Positions 43,001-52,165 of a stretch of DNA of 64,000 bases are shown one piece after another. The DNA is from Nelumbo lutea. Its lineage: Eukaryota; Streptophyta; Magnoliopsida; Proteales; Nelumbonaceae. Numbering within the stretch: the stretch's first letter is position 1; each line of letters starts with the position of its first letter. Position numbers and translations under genes: made by a program. The stretch lies in assembly GCA_022828595.1 (NCBI GenBank), contig JAKGHH010000001.1:207409813-207473812 (forward strand). Direction: 5' to 3'. The notes under the pieces are model-generated. The model was not told the DNA's origin. It did no database searches and saw only the letters and a program-made list of their open reading frames with translations.

Positions 43001-46000
43001 GGGTGATGGTCTGACTCTATCTTAAGGTTTGGGAATGACACACATGGCACTATACTATCTGTTGTTGCTGAGACAAGTTGAGTCTTGGGGTCGTTGGGCT
43101 TGAGGACCGTGAAGATCACCGTGATGTAGAGAATGAAGATGGAGAGCACGGGGAGGATCGCCTCCATTGTTGCTACATGACACCAACATTTATTCAAGAG
43201 GATCACCAAATTGGACATGTCAAATATTGACCTCAGATTGAGGAGTGTAGAGGAGATTAGAATTAGGGCTGTTTTCTTTTATAGTTAGTCACTGCATGAA
43301 ATCATTTGATAGAGTATTGACATGGATATTGCATTTGGAGAGACAGAGTTTGGAGCATCAAAATATTGTCGGAAAAGGGTTGCAAATGAATTTATTATTT
43401 CCAAAACTCTCAAGAAGCAAAGATTTATCATATCTATGTTTGCATCTGATTTGTTTATTTGATTTCTCAGGTATTGCTTTTGGTGGGACAACTTGAGAAG
43501 AAAGGAAATAGTAAGTTAATTGAAGGATAGGCTTGGTAAATGGAAGGTACTTTTCTGACTAAGCAGACATAAAAAGGTAGTATAGTCATTTTAATCTGTC
43601 TGTCTATTCAAACTAATGAAGGGGTCTCTTTGGATCATTATCCGAAATGTAAAGGGAGGTTTTGTGGAGGTAAAAACTATTGTCAAAAACTACAGGGGAG
43701 GTTTAAGTATTTTACCCTTAATTAAATGATGGAAACAAAGAAAAGTTTCAGAAGAATGGAGAAAAAGCATCATGGTGCCTACATTTGAAGATGAAGGGGA
43801 GGTTAAAGCCGTTGTCAAAAGCTACAGGGGAGGTTTAAGTATTTTACCCTTAATAAAATGTTGAAAACAAAGAAGATTCCAGAACCATAAGAATGGAGAA
43901 AGAGCATCATGGTGCCTATGCCTGAAGGCAAAGGCAATATGCGATACAAAGTTGCAACAGTTATTGTGGGGTTAAACATATGAGCCTCATTATAATACTT
44001 TAGGAGAGAGAGATTGAGCAAAGGTTATTACATGAAACAAGTATCTCAAAAAAGCAAATTGGTTTTATGTTAGGTAGATCAACCATGGACGCTATCTTTT
44101 TTTAAGATGATTGATAGAAAAGGTTAGGGAGAGGAAGAGATATATTCACTTAGTATTTATTAATTTGAAGAAAGCATACGATAGATTCATAAAAGAAGTA
44201 TAGGATAGAATCTTTTGAAAGATAGTTATGGTGGGGTTTGGAAAAAAATGAGTACCAAATAGGTATTTGAACTTACCAATAAAAAATTTATGTGGACCTA
44301 ATTAAAGACATATGTGAGGGTGGAAAAATCAATATTGGAACACTTGCGGGAGAGACATCGGAGTTTCAAGTTGCAATGGGGCTTCAGCATGAATCTTATT
44401 CTACCCTTCTACTCTGCTCAATACCATATCCATTATCACATTATGGGCTGTCAAATTGTTTCACTGCCTGCAAACATGCCCTTTTGAACTTCCCTCTACT
44501 TTTCTAGACCCTTTGAGTCGCAAGAGATTCTAGATGCACCCCCGCATTTTTGCCCATGCTGCTTTAATTCTATGAGCAACATCCTCATTAATCTCTCCCT
44601 TGTTGTGGCTATCAATATTGTGCAAGTAATCATAATCTATCATATGACAAAGAAACTAGCCATCCCTTTCTCCTTGGGTGCCATGGGTAATCCTACATTC
44701 CTACTTAGGAAGGGATTAATGGAGAGAAAAGAAGTGTTCTCTTTATGAGAAGACATTTGACACCCCCATTGAAAGAAGTGGGACACCTCAAATAAGAGGG
44801 GGGTTGGGTTCTAGATGTCTAGATGTTTCCTAGTGGCCTCACAAAGTGGACCCCTTAAGTAACCATGATTGCAATCCTCACTTAGATTAATTTAGGGCTT
44901 GCTTCCCCTTTAAGTAGGCTCTACTACATGCCCATTTCTCTTAATTAGACTATCCTAGATTGCCTACATAGCTGGGTCTATATGAAATGGCTTTTAATGA
45001 AGTATATTCTGTTACTTTTCAAAGAAAGTAAAAGAAAAAGAGAAAGAGTAGCTTAGTATCCTGCACCCAATCTAGCATAAATAAGATCATAGCTTTAGGC
45101 CTCAACTGATGTATTGAATTCTTGTATCTCTAGGATTGGTTACCATATCCATGTTTTCCCTCTCCTATGTTCCATCTTTGCCTCTGAGTAGTGTTATTAC
45201 TTATTAGTAATAGGAGCTTACTCTTTAGGTTATAGTGGTTATGGAGACCTGCAGAAATTTGAAACTTGGAAGTGTCATTTGCAGCTAAAGGAATCCACTC
45301 TTGCAATTTTTTTGGGGGGGTAGTAAAATATAACTTTATAATAGAGAAAAAAAAAGGAGAGAAGGTACAAGAGGCCCAACTGCTGAACACCAAAAAGCCC
45401 AAACCCAGAGCCACCCACAAATGAGCAGACCCACCTATCATGCTGGGGCAAAACAAAAACAAGCCTACAGTAAAAACAATTAGCCCAAAAGACCAAAGCC
45501 ATCAATCACAAATAAACTATCCCACCTATCAGGCTTGGCCGAACAAAAGATCAGGCCCACACTAAACAACAATAACCGGACCTTACAAAAAAGAACAAGA
45601 GGAAATAAAAAACGATACCAAACTACAAAACCAAGAAACCGCTAAAAAAAATTCAGTATCTTTTTCTTCCTCTGCCACCTCTACCTTGGCTTCTGATGCC
45701 TTTGCACCTCTTTTAACTTCCCCACAACTGCATCCAGAAAAAAAGGTTCCCCAACTCCTTTGCTTTTCTGAAGCCAGGAATGCCCCCAAGATAGTAAACG
45801 AGTTCATCATCACTGTCCACTAGATTAGGAGCAGAATAGTCTTTGGAGATCTGTTCATCTTCACTAGTCTCCACATCTGGGGATCTTTTATCAAGCCATA
45901 CTACGAGTCTGCCAAATGATCTGACAATATAGGGAAGTGTTGCTCCAACTCTTGAAATAAATTGCATGCACCCTCATCTCCAACTTGAAACAACCGAGTT

Positions 46001-48528
46001 CATCACCACTCTTGCAAGCTTAGTTTCACTTAGGTCCAACATTCATTGAGAACCCACTTTCTTTAAATCAGAAGATTATTCTTCTCTTTGGGTTGAGAGG
46101 AACTTTTTTTTTTTTTTTTTTGATAAATTGGGTTGAGAGGAACATTGAGAGGGCTTAAATAGAGCTTTATCTGGACCTATGTTAGATCGCCCAATTATGT
46201 TGCATCAAGAGAAACTCAACCTATCTCCTATTTAATTTGAAAACATGTTGTTAAATTGTCCTTTTAATAATAATGTTAGATTGGTAGGGAGAAGGGGACA
46301 TGGAGGCAAGATGGAAAGGATATAGATTTTGTTAAGGCGCTACAATTCCTAAAAGCTAAAATTAGAATTTGGAATAAAAATGATTCTTGGAAGAGTGGAG
46401 AAAATAATAATGAAATTGTAGAGTTGAATAATAAGGAAGCTCAAGGACAAATGTTTGAAGAGGAAAGGAATCAAACTAAAGGAAGAGCTGGAAACACTCC
46501 TACGAGGGGAAGAGATGAGCAAGAGGCAAAAGTGGGGGATGCAGTTAGTGCAGAAATATGCAAGCTGCTATACAGGGTGCACAAATGCTAAAAGGTTGAA
46601 CTTTGGGAGATTGATCATTGACGGTGACTCTAAAGTGGTAACTGGGTGGCTAAAAGAACCAGAGACAGCAGCTTGGTCTTTTAGGGGGAGAGATAAGGAG
46701 ATTTAAGTGGCTTACTTCCAATCTCACAGTGAGAGTTCAGTGGGAAAGGAGTTCGGCAAAAGGGCTGGCAGACTTAGTAGCTAAGCAAGGGGTGAACAGG
46801 GATCACTTGTTCTGGGCTCAATTGTAATTGTAATTTTATTTTGATTTTCTGTGCTTTGGAAGGCAGCAACTCGTGCCTTCTGGGAGGACTCTGGATTGTA
46901 TCCACTTGTCAGTTTACTTTATTTTCATTCTAATAAAATTATTCATGATTCATCAAAAAAAAAAAAAGAAATGGGATGGTAACAGAAAGTTCTTTCAGTA
47001 CCTGGTAAACATGAGAAGGAAAAGAGCACGGTATCTAGACTAGTGATAGATGAGTATGTTTTTACATAAGATGAGGAAACCTTGGTGGGTCACTTCAATT
47101 CTATCTTGCACATACTTCGAGGTAGAATGCTTTGTATTGGAAAGGCAAGTTATACATACATACATACATACATAGTGGAGGTGTTCAATGAATTTCATGG
47201 GAGAGGAATTGTAAAATCATTATAAAGTCCTATCTTTGATTCTTAAGAAACCCAATTTAAGTTTCTATTTTCTTCAAATGAAGTAGGGTAAGGAATAGGC
47301 AAAATTACCCAATTTCCTTCTTTCTTTCTGTTTTCTCCCTCTCACTTTGTTTTTCTTAAGGATTACTTTAATCACTACTAAAACATTGTAAATATGGCAC
47401 TTATCAAGTTCATAAGTTATCAAGGTGCCTGCCAAGGCTTGCCAACAAGGCAGTGAACCTACTTCTCTTTACTTTTAGTGGTGTACACCCTATTATATGG
47501 CTCTATATGTGTCCTATCTATTTTTTGTCTTTCTGGTGTTATTTGTTACATGCGAGAAGTACAATTAGTACATAATTAGAAAAAAAAGGTGTTTATTTTT
47601 TCTATTAACTTTCTTGCTCTTGGCTAGGCTCCATTTCTTTTGCTCTCTCGCATCACAACCACCTATAAAGCAGAGGCGTTGCTCGCTACTTTTCTTTTCA
47701 TTTTCTGTGCTGCTGCTTTTCTATGTTTTTTTCTTTAATGCTGAATTATTGCTGTTTAAAATATTGTTTAATTTGTTAGGATATTGGTTATTCTCCATAG
47801 GCTCATTTTTTTAATTGTATTTTCAATAAAGTGAAAATAAATATCAACATGGAAATGGAAAGTATTCTGCATACTATAGGGCCTTTTTTTTTTTGATCAA
47901 TAACCACAGATTTCATTAAAAATGGAATAAAGTTACCAAGAAAGGGAGCTAAAAATTCTTAGCTCCCAAAGGTATGGGAATACTATAGGACCTTATTCGT
48001 CAAAATGCATCACGTGGGCAGTTGTTACTTAATCGTCCAGGCATAACCACCATCATAATTTATAATTTATTCTTAGCTACTTATTTCTTACTTGATTTCC
48101 TATTAAAATTGCTTCAGAATGAGGTGAATGAACGAGAGCTGGCTGCCCTCAAGGCCGTGATCAAGTGCATTGAAGACCACAAGCTCGAGGAGCAGTATCC
48201 GATGGACCCTCTTCAGAAAAGGGTAGTCCAGCTTGAGAAGGCAAAGGCTGACAAGAAGAGGGTGGCTGAAGCTGCAAAGCCTCAATCCAAAAGGCCCCGT
48301 GCTAATGGTGGGGGATATGGTCCCCGGATCACTAACATCCCTGATAAGAGCTTCTATACCAGAGCAGCTGATAGGTACCCACCTTACATGTATGAAAGGC
48401 CATATCTCTACCCTGGCCACACTGACAACCATGGTTCTTCACTCCTGGGTTCTGCCTATAGTCTCTCTCCTAGCCATGGAAACTACTTTGGGAATGGGTA
48501 TCAGTACCAAGCCCCATATCTACATTAG
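40099..48528 (+). CDS. FRL3: FRIGIDA-like protein 3, complete, three coding exons
   Basis: Coding exons 40111-41158, 42347-42519 and 48118-48528 splice in frame (GT-AG) into 543 residues; an acceptor ends at 40098. The protein belongs to the plant Frigida family (PF07899), whose members are nuclear coiled-coil proteins linked to flowering control. Residues about 10-120 are charged and helical (KIQQLQQAFAELESHRAI, ELEEHFHGLERSLKQRF), a coiled coil. The Frigida core runs from about 170 to 480 (LTKLCEEMDSKGLHKFISDN, LGLRRTCIMLMECLSQML, LEAHAFLQLLATFGISSGF, TVSRRRQTADLCRSLGLTEK). The end has ALKAVIKCIEDHKLEEQYP, KAKADKKR, a basic KRPR motif that may be a nuclear signal, and a Tyr/Pro-rich tail finishing YQYQAPYLH. 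This order and wording match FRL3 of Arabidopsis. ATG at 40111 was chosen because it opens the conserved MADTQSVATLID start. Introns of 1.2 and 5.6 kb carry transposon debris. Confidence 0.95.
41159..42346 (+). other. FRL3 intron 1 between coding exons (1.2 kb)
   Basis: Donor CCAG/GTTCGC, acceptor TTTTCAG. It contains a poly-G tract (41459-41468), a second G-run near 41797, a (TA)n tract (about 41866-41882) and a SINE (41997-42131). Confidence 0.85.
41997..42131 (+). mobile_element. tRNA-derived SINE with target duplication, in FRL3 intron
   Basis: GCAAGGTACCATCCAGCTGG start, A-box-like CTGGTTGGTAAGG, B-box GGGATCGAATCCC, then CTGGGTTGGGGGATGGG and a short A-rich tail. Flanking duplication ATCACTGTGTAG / ATCACTATGTAG at 41985-41996 and 42132-42143, one difference in 12. 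It is related in body to the SINE at 12097. Confidence 0.85.
42910..43218 (-). pseudogene. Possible LEA_2-type (NDR1/HIN1-like) gene fragment
   Basis: The minus-strand frame starts MEAILPVLSIFILYITVIFT at 43167 and continues with VLKPNDPKTQLVSATTDSI and SFPNLKIE. A single hydrophobic segment followed by a KP--PKT-LVSA motif resembles the N-terminal part of plant LEA_2 membrane proteins. The rest of the domain is missing and the tail is unrelated. The local GC is higher than in the surrounding intron. It looks like a captured or decayed fragment. The assignment rests on memory of the family and is uncertain. Confidence 0.35.
43690..44420 (+). pseudogene. LINE RT fragment
   Basis: Broken frames read EWRKSIMVPMPEGKGNMRY, KQIGFMLGRSTMDAIFF, RKRYIHLVFINLKKAYDRF and VDLIKDICEGG-INIGTLAG. 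This is the plant LINE RT order (PEEWR, FMPGRST, FIDLEKAYDR, IKDMYDG). The catalytic FIDLEKAYD motif reads FINLKKAYD, so the Asp is lost. A local duplication of TACAGGGGAGGTTTAAGTAT (about 43690 and 43826) precedes it. Confidence 0.8.
45303..45660 (-). mobile_element. Probable LINE 3' UTR and tail (minus)
   Basis: The minus strand runs through GATAGGTGGGATAGTTTATT, a similar GATAGGTGGGTCTGCTCATT, CTTTTTGGTGTTCAGCAG and ATTATAAAGTTATATTTTAC to a C-run and the T/A-run at the left. The layout resembles a plant LINE 3' UTR. The coding part upstream (45660-45970) is an open frame without recognised domain. Confidence 0.45.
46104..46128 (-). mobile_element. Minimal LINE-tail insertion (25 bp)
   Basis: A run of 18 T followed by GATAAAT sits between two copies of TGGGTTGAGAGGAAC (46089-46103 and 46129-46143), a perfect 15-bp duplication. 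On the minus strand it is ATTTATC plus poly(A). Confidence 0.88.
46280..46967 (+). mobile_element. Internally deleted LINE (EN-RT linker joined to RNase H-like end)
   Basis: 46330-46530 reads LQFLKAKIRIWNKNDSWKSG, the linker before a plant LINE RT. Directly afterwards GGGGATGCAGTTAGTGCAGA begins the RNase H-like segment, parallel to 36463 in LINE C. It continues LIIDGDSKVVTGWLKEPETA and ends KQGVNRDHLFWAQL, a 3' UTR and ATTCATCAAAAAAAAAAAAA. The whole RT is absent, with the junction near 46530. Confidence 0.8.
47155..47174. repeat. (CATA)n microsatellite
   Basis: Five CATA units. Confidence 0.9.
47884..47979 (-). mobile_element. 5'-truncated LINE tail (96 bp) in FRL3 intron
   Basis: The minus strand ends TTTTTAATGAAATCTGTGG and TTATTGATCAAAAAAAA. 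It is flanked by ATACTATAGGGCC / ATACTATAGGACC (47871-47883 and 47980-47992), one difference in 13. Its inner sequence AGCTAAGAATTTTTAGCT is self-complementary. Confidence 0.85.
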
Positions 48529-48870
48529 TGAAGGTAAGAGTTGGTCCTCTATTTTAACTGGTAGTCTTAACCTTTTGGAGCTCTCTTAGTGTCGCTATGT
48601 ATGAACAAACTCAAAGAAAATGAAAAAGGAAACAAGTTTTTTTTTTTTTTCTTTGTATCTGAGTGTATAATCAGATCATTCTCCTAACATATGCAGTCCA
48701 GTTCTGATATTTACTTATACCGTGTTGTCTTTTTCGTCAAGTACTATGAAATTTGTACATCAAGTTCCATTTTCTATGATTTTATTGTCCAGTAATCACA
48801 AAAGAAAGAAAATTAACTTATTGAAGATTTGATGGTTTCGTTGGGTTAGTTCTATTTTGTCATATTGCGT
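48529..48870 (+). other. FRL3 3' UTR and downstream flank
   Basis: Directly after the TAG is GAAGGTAAGAG, a good splice donor, so a 3'-UTR intron or an alternative last exon is possible. A poly(A) signal cannot be fixed; T- and A-rich runs follow near 48640 and 48790. Confidence 0.5.
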
Positions 48871-49307
48871 AGGGCTGCAAATGGGAATTCAAATTTGACC
48901 TATCCGGTTCCAGCTAAGGGCCCATGGATGATGCAAATCATACCAAGTGTACTAGTGGGGGCATCAAAAGAAAGATCTATCGTTTCAACATCCTCGTGGC
49001 ATAAAGGATGTTGGATCAATATGAGCTGAACGTTTAGCCAACTCAGCACAAACCGGCAAGGCTTCTATTACAAAACCTCCATAGAAACATTTGGTGCGAG
49101 GAATGAGTTATTTCATCTTCCATAAGTTCTTCCAAGTAAGATTTACACAAACTCAACTGGCATGAGATGGGTCAGATTCGTTTTGGTGTATAACTTGCAT
49201 GGCAAGTGGAGTTTTCGAACTGTCGTTGACCTGGATGGTTGGACTGTTCATTTCGGAAACTGTTCAGGCAACTGGTTCTGTTTCATCCAATCCTAGGTTA
49301 AATCCAT
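48871..49307. other. Intergenic with a hAT-type end remnant
   Basis: TAGGGCTGCAAATGGGAATT at 48871 has the terminal motif of the hAT MITEs in this window, but no matching right end is seen. The remainder is unrecognised. Confidence 0.45.
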
Positions 49308-49387
49308 TGACTTGGTCAGAGAATCGCTGACCCAGATGGTTGAATCATGACTTGGTCAGAGAATCGCTGACCCAGATGGTTGAATCA
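49308..49387. repeat. 40-bp tandem duplication
   Basis: TGACTTGGTCAGAGAATCGC through GGTTGAATCA occurs twice in tandem without a difference. Confidence 0.97.
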
Positions 49388-49930
49388 TCAACCTGGACAG
49401 CGGTTCACAGGTACAGCAGAGAGAGAGAGAAACGATCTCAGATACAGCAGAGAGAAGAAGAGAAAAACGAAATTGCAGAGATCAAAGATTGGAGAGAAAT
49501 CAGATCTCAGATCTGCGTTTTTGTTGTTGCTGCCGTCGCTGTTGCCATTGTCATCACCAGTGAACGAGGAACCCCCTCCCTCTTCTCTCTTTTTTTTTTT
49601 TTTCTTCTCTCTTTCTTTCGTTCTTTTTTTCCTTTTTTCTTTCTTTCTTAACTGATTACCACAACCTCTATTTTCTCAAAAAAATTAAAAGTCTAAAAGA
49701 CTAAGTACCAACATTTGCCTTAATAATCTACACCATCTGAACTGTTCGACTTGGATGGTCAAACTACTAACCTGTAACTGGTGGCTACTGCAATTCCATT
49801 TCTGGGTCGTTTTTAAAACCTTAATTGCAAGTGTAACGACTAATGACCATAGGGAGTAAGTCGTCTCCACAGTCCACACCACTCAAGTCTTCTACAAATT
49901 GATCTGTTCTCTGGAGCCGAAGTTGTGTCT
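49388..49930. other. Intergenic, no gene
   Basis: GA-rich (about 49418-49500) then T/C-rich (49585-49650) low-complexity sequence. The open frames across it are compositional. 49685-49930 could be an eroded LINE end but shows no clear motif. Confidence 0.5.
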
Positions 49931-50877
49931 AGCGTGAATGACATATTCTGGAAAATGGGGCTGCAAAAAGGAGAGATTTCAACAGTTGGATTGTCTATCG
50001 ATGAGCATAGATACCTTATTGCATGGTAAAGACCAGCGGTTTATCCAAGAGAATCCCAGCCACCTAAGGCTCCATCATCAAAAATGTCAACCTTCCAACC
50101 CCATTAGAAATCAACCAGCGGTTTATCCAAGAGAATCCCAGCCACCTAAGGCCCCATCATCGAAAATGTCAACCTTCCAACCCCATTAGAAATCAACCAT
50201 TTACACCTCTTCAAGAGGTCATCCTAGCAAGTTAAGAGACTTGACCAAATCGGGGAGTCGGTTGGTCTATTCTTTTGACGCCAGTAAGTGGAATCTCTCA
50301 AATATTTAGTCTTCAAAACCTTCACCCAGAGAGCCATTTTCATCAACAGCGCTTTGTTCACCAAGTTAGGATCTTGAAACTAAGTCCCCCTATCTCCAAT
50401 GGGCTTATAAAAGACCTCAAAGCCTTCAGATAAATTGATTTAAGGCTATGAGATCAGTTCAATCCAATAGAAGAGTGAACACAAAGGATGCCATGTGACA
50501 GAGTGGGAGTGAGCTGAGTGTGGACTTAATGAGTGTAGCTTTTCCTGCATGTGAGATTACACTAGATTTCCACCCCTTCAATTTTGACGTTACTCTGTCA
50601 ATAATGAAATTCTAATTTCTATGAAGAGCACCTCCTATTAGCACCCAGTAATGGAACACCGAACACCCAAATAGACATTATTCTTCTGCATTTCCTTACA
50701 CATCCAGGCTATTCAAAATGGTCTCTTTCAATTTGGGGGCAGTGTTCTTGCTGAAGTAAACAAATGATTTATTATAGTTAACTAGTTGGTTGGATCATTC
50801 ATAGAACTTGTCCAAAATGGCTTTCATCTTTCGCACCTCCAGTATAGTAGCTTCACCCAAGATGAGTAAATCATCTG
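49931..50877 (-). pseudogene. LINE ORF2, downstream half (split by the gypsy element)
   Basis: The minus strand begins DLLILGEATILEVRKMKAIL directly at the gypsy border, then NYNKSFVYFSKNTAPKLKET, KLKGWKSSVISHAGKATLIK and LSSLPLCHMASF, with GGLSFKILT further on. This is the RT palm end and thumb of a plant LINE, with several stops. The upstream half is at 61052-62400, and the two halves meet in the FADD motif. Confidence 0.87.
50032..50195. repeat. 82-bp tandem duplication
   Basis: ACCAGCGGTTTATCCAAGAG through CCCATTAGAAATCA is repeated (50032-50113 and 50114-50195) with two substitutions. Confidence 0.96.
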
Positions 50878-51715
50878 TGATGATGCGCAATCCGGTCGGT
50901 CCTAGTTGCCGGTTACCTTGCCTCTAACAAAGTTGGAGGTGCCTGAAACAAGGAAGAAAATGGAGACTTCCGGGGAGGAACCCAGTCGGAACACTCTGAA
51001 GCTCAAATCAGTGCTCTAAAGAAGGCAAAGGAAAATGAGAGACTAAAGACCAGAAAGCACAAGAATCACATACCTCCTTCTTTGGGAGATGGGGGCCTTT
51101 TATAATCGCCTTGTACACTCACTCCCATACCTCTATCAGATCGGGCTTCATCACCTCTGCCAGATCGGGTGTCATCATTTCTGTCGGACACCAATTCGGG
51201 TGTCATAGCTTCTGCCAGTTGCCAGTTCGGGTGTCATAACCACCACTGTCCTTGTTAGGGCCATCTCTGCTACGTCTGAGATGGCAGTGGCAGGTGGCCG
51301 TTGGGGGGCGGCTATCATGTGTCGGACCTCTAATCAGTCAAGTGCACCGCCTTCGTGTACGGGCTTCCTGGGCGTCAGGTACGATTGTACAGCCAGGCGA
51401 CTTGGAGCCGAAGTGGTGTGCGAGGTGAAGTCTTGAGTTCAAATAGAAGTGTGGCCCAAACTGCCCCGGGGTGGGTCAGCTCGGGTTTTTTTCCTTTCCG
51501 CTCTTTGTAAGGCTCAGGACCTCCAAGGGAGAGCTCAGGTTCTTCCTTGGAGAGCTCGGGTCGCTGGTTCCTTTCTTGGGGGAGCTCGGGACTCCCTTTC
51601 TCGGAGCTCAGGTTGTGGGCCCGCTGTCGTGTCGAGCTAGCGCTTCTGCCAGGTCACTCTCGATTGCTTCCACGTGTCGCGTGGCCAAGGGGTCGGGCCA
51701 AATCTTCCTCCATCA
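50878..51715 (-). repeat. 3' LTR of the gypsy element (838 bp)
   Basis: Pairs with 60249-61051, with many substitutions and a few indels that make it 35 bp longer. On the minus strand it begins TGATGGAGGAAGATT and ends GCGCATCATCA. It has a TATA-like TTATAAAAGG (minus) near 51098, a CACGTGTC box at 51671-51678, and a GAGCTCGGG-rich array (about 51530-51620). Confidence 0.94.
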
Positions 51716-51738
51716 ATTGCCACCCACTCCCGTGCTCG
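51716..51738 (-). other. Polypurine tract region of the gypsy element
   Basis: The minus strand reads GGGAGTGGGTGGCAAT directly before the LTR start TGATGG. Confidence 0.7.
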
Positions 51739-52044
51739 GGATCCTGACCTGGCGTGGAGAGTTCATGGGATGACAGGTGGATTTGCCTCGTGACGCTTTG
51801 GCCTTGGTTTGGAGCTTCTTCGGTCTGACCTGCTTGTGTTTCTGGCCCGATTAGAGCCGGCTTGGTTCGACCAGGGGTTAATCCCGGGTTGCGTGTAGCT
51901 CACGCGCGGATGCCAAACAATTTCAAATTTTTGAACGTAAAAAATGCATGCCAAAACTGACTTCTCCTTGGGGGGTGTGCAACCAATTTCATGGGGAGCC
52001 ATTTGATGGTTTTGATCTTGGTCGTTGATGCATGAGTACAGTGG

Positions 52045-52053
52045 CTATAAATA
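52045..52053 (+). promoter_or_regulatory. TATA box of the antisense ORF
   Basis: CTATAAATA on the plus strand, a canonical plant TATA. It lies about 120 bases upstream of the first ATG of the antisense ORF and inside the element, downstream of (outside) the LTR. Confidence 0.72.
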
Positions 52054-52165
52054 GTGGGGGGCTCTTGGTCACTTCCCTTCGCCATTCTCCAGCATTCGTT
52101 TTTTGAGCTCGCGTCATCTTTCATAGTCCAGTAGCTTTTCCTGGTGAGTCCTCAGCCTTCTCTTG

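Larger units (their letters stand above)
42520..48117 (+). other. FRL3 intron 2 (5.6 kb), transposon-filled
   Basis: Donor CCCAG/GTGTGA, acceptor GCTTCAG. Pieces that can be named are listed separately. A hAT-type right end (TTGACAACCCTAA near 42876-42889) and (CATA)n near 47155-47174 are also present. 44430-45300 and 46970-47870 show no gene. Confidence 0.85.

Noticed and set aside
45713..45967. 84-residue minus-strand frame (MQFISRVGATLPYIV start)
   Set aside because: It looks somewhat protein-like and lies upstream of a LINE-like 3' UTR, but no motif is recognised and no second exon or homologue can be shown.
47400..47460. Possible third copy of MITE family B (TTATCAAGGTGCCTGCCAAG)
   Set aside because: Only about 40 bases of loose similarity and no second end. 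The same holds for CTATCAAGGCAGCAAGG near 16992.
49340..49655. Open frames of 91-103 residues across GA- and TC-rich DNA
   Set aside because: Composition-driven: purine-rich then pyrimidine-rich tracts give Glu/Arg then Phe/Leu runs with no domain.
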